DNA of 64,000 nucleotides from Psychrobacillus faecigallinarum (GTDB lineage: Bacteria > Bacillota > Bacilli > Bacillales_A > Planococcaceae). Shown in pieces: positions 63,336-64,000 of the stretch. Position 1 is the stretch's first letter, and the number at the start of each line of letters is the position of its first letter. The DNA is taken from the NCBI RefSeq assembly GCF_014836595.1, contig NZ_JACSQO010000002.1:62001-126000 (forward strand). Reading direction: 5' to 3'. The position numbers were made by a program, and so were the translations under genes. A model generated the notes under the pieces. The model made no database searches, had not been told where the DNA came from, and saw nothing but the letters and a program-made list of their open reading frames with translations.

Positions 63336-63344
63336 GAAAGACTC

Positions 63345-63478
63345 CTCCTTTGTATTGGTTTTATTTTGTTGTAAAATAAGAACCAGATGCATTCAGAAAA
63401 GCAGCCATTTCGTTTTCATGTATCATCGCCCTAGCAGCCGAGGGTTACGGGATACACCATCTATATACATAGAGGAAC
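63345..63478 (-). promoter_or_regulatory. rpsD leader, probable S4-binding autoregulatory RNA
   Basis: The minus-strand 5' region (GGTGTATCCCGTAACCCTCG then GCTGCTAGGGCGATGATAC) has nested arms able to form stems, e.g. CCCT..AGGG and GTATC/GATAC. B. subtilis rpsD has such a leader. The exact fold is not resolved. Confidence 0.5.
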
Positions 63479-63704
63479 AAAATGAACAATCTAATCCATA
63501 CAACTGCTGCATTTATTTTACACAAAGATTATTGTATCTTGCAGGAAACAGAAAGTCAATCATATTCGTTTGAACTCATCATATTTAAATTGTTTTTGGA
63601 GATAGAATATATTGACAATCAGGTAGTTTTATAGTCAAATTGAATTATAAGGGTTTTGGGCTAAAAGTATCATGTTTTCTCTTAGAAAGCTGAGAGGTGT
63701 ATAA

Positions 63705-64000
63705 ATGGACAATCAAATAGACTTAACGAAGTTTAAAGGTAAAGTGTTTGACATATGGACAGAATTTGCGTTTAGCCATGAGTCTAGTGCTAAATGGTTC
63801 GAGGATTTTAAAATTTTATTAGCCGAATTTTTTGATGTGAAGTATGCCGGCTATTATATACAAGATGCACATACATTTATTCAATTGAAATGGAATCATT
63901 CACTCTCCAAGAAAAGAGAAGCCATTAGATGGCATGAGATAGAGGGTTTTTTCTACGAAAAAGATTTTGCAGAAATTCCTTTTATAAGAAAAGAGGAAAA
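63705..64000 (+). CDS. start of an unidentified protein (3' truncated), possibly YtrP/DgcP-like
   Basis: ATG 63705 with GAGAGGTG upstream opens a frame still open at the window edge (98 residues). It is rich in Trp/Phe/Tyr (FDIWTEFAFSHESSAKWFED, QLKWNHSLSKKREAIRWHEI), as GAF-like sensor N-termini can be. In B. subtilis the GGDEF diguanylate cyclase gene ytrP/dgcP lies in this neighbourhood next to rpsD, so that is a fair guess, but no GGDEF is visible yet. Confidence 0.5.
   Translation, partial: MDNQIDLTKFKGKVFDIWTEFAFSHESSAKWFEDFKILLAEFFDVKYAGYYIQDAHTFIQLKWNHSLSKKREAIRWHEIEGFFYEKDFAEIPFIRKEE

Overview
The window looks like chromosome from a low-GC, endospore-forming-type Bacillales, most likely a Planococcaceae-like genus (Psychrobacillus or Lysinibacillus-like; the genus is inference). 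The reason is a backbone in the order known from Bacillus subtilis: ytpP-ytpQ-ytpR-sftA(ytpS)-murC-ytxG-ytxH, aroA(DAHP synthase/chorismate mutase)-ccpA, acuABC divergent from acsA, then tyrS and rpsD. I saw no rRNA or tRNA genes, no insertion sequences, no prophage and no CRISPR array.

Layout. 1-7445: ytp/murC/ytxGH block. 7876-12389: an extended FtsA-like gene divergent from aroA, then ccpA. 12435-22361: an accessory block placed between ccpA and acuC (type I signal peptidase, DfsB/ClbS-like protein, VOC protein, AlkD-like protein, and a 1,929-residue secreted M60 metallopeptidase with three discoidin and two NPCBM domains). 22479-26864: acetate/acetyl-CoA module acuCBA / acsA. 27074-34518: small genes, a T-box controlled amino-acid permease, VOC proteins, and a tcyABC-like cystine ABC importer. 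34890-39446: class A penicillin-binding protein and T-box controlled tyrS. 39758-46589: small accessory genes and a Fur-box flanked siderophore importer (yfiY / yfiZ-yfhA-yusV type). 46804-51195: secreted protein of unknown function, a DUF418 gene with a DesK/DesR-like two-component pair, and an esterase. 51457-58116: a potassium/c-di-AMP region. 58401-62436: heme-stress module hssRS-hrtAB. 62733-64000: rpsD and the start of a following gene.

The most interesting part is 51.4-58.1 kb. Two ydaO/yuaA-type c-di-AMP riboswitches lie back to back. The plus-strand one leads into a kdp operon that starts with a 35-codon membrane-peptide ORF coupled by ATGA to kdpF (25 aa), then kdpA, kdpB and kdpC. 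The minus-strand one leads toward an orphan MpsC/DUF2294 gene. Downstream of kdpC is a broken stretch that still reads like the N-terminal signalling domain of KdpD. There is no kdpDE here, so control of kdp seems to have moved to the riboswitch. The region pairs a K+ pump with a protein family linked to cation/bicarbonate systems under one second messenger.

Other regulation visible in the sequence: a serine-type (UCA) T-box candidate on a YbxG/ThrP-like permease, a UAC T-box on tyrS, Fur boxes, an HssR-type direct repeat in front of hrtB, cre-like sites at the M60 promoter and inside acsA, and an rpsD leader. Gene functions come from motif and family recognition by eye; no database search was run.
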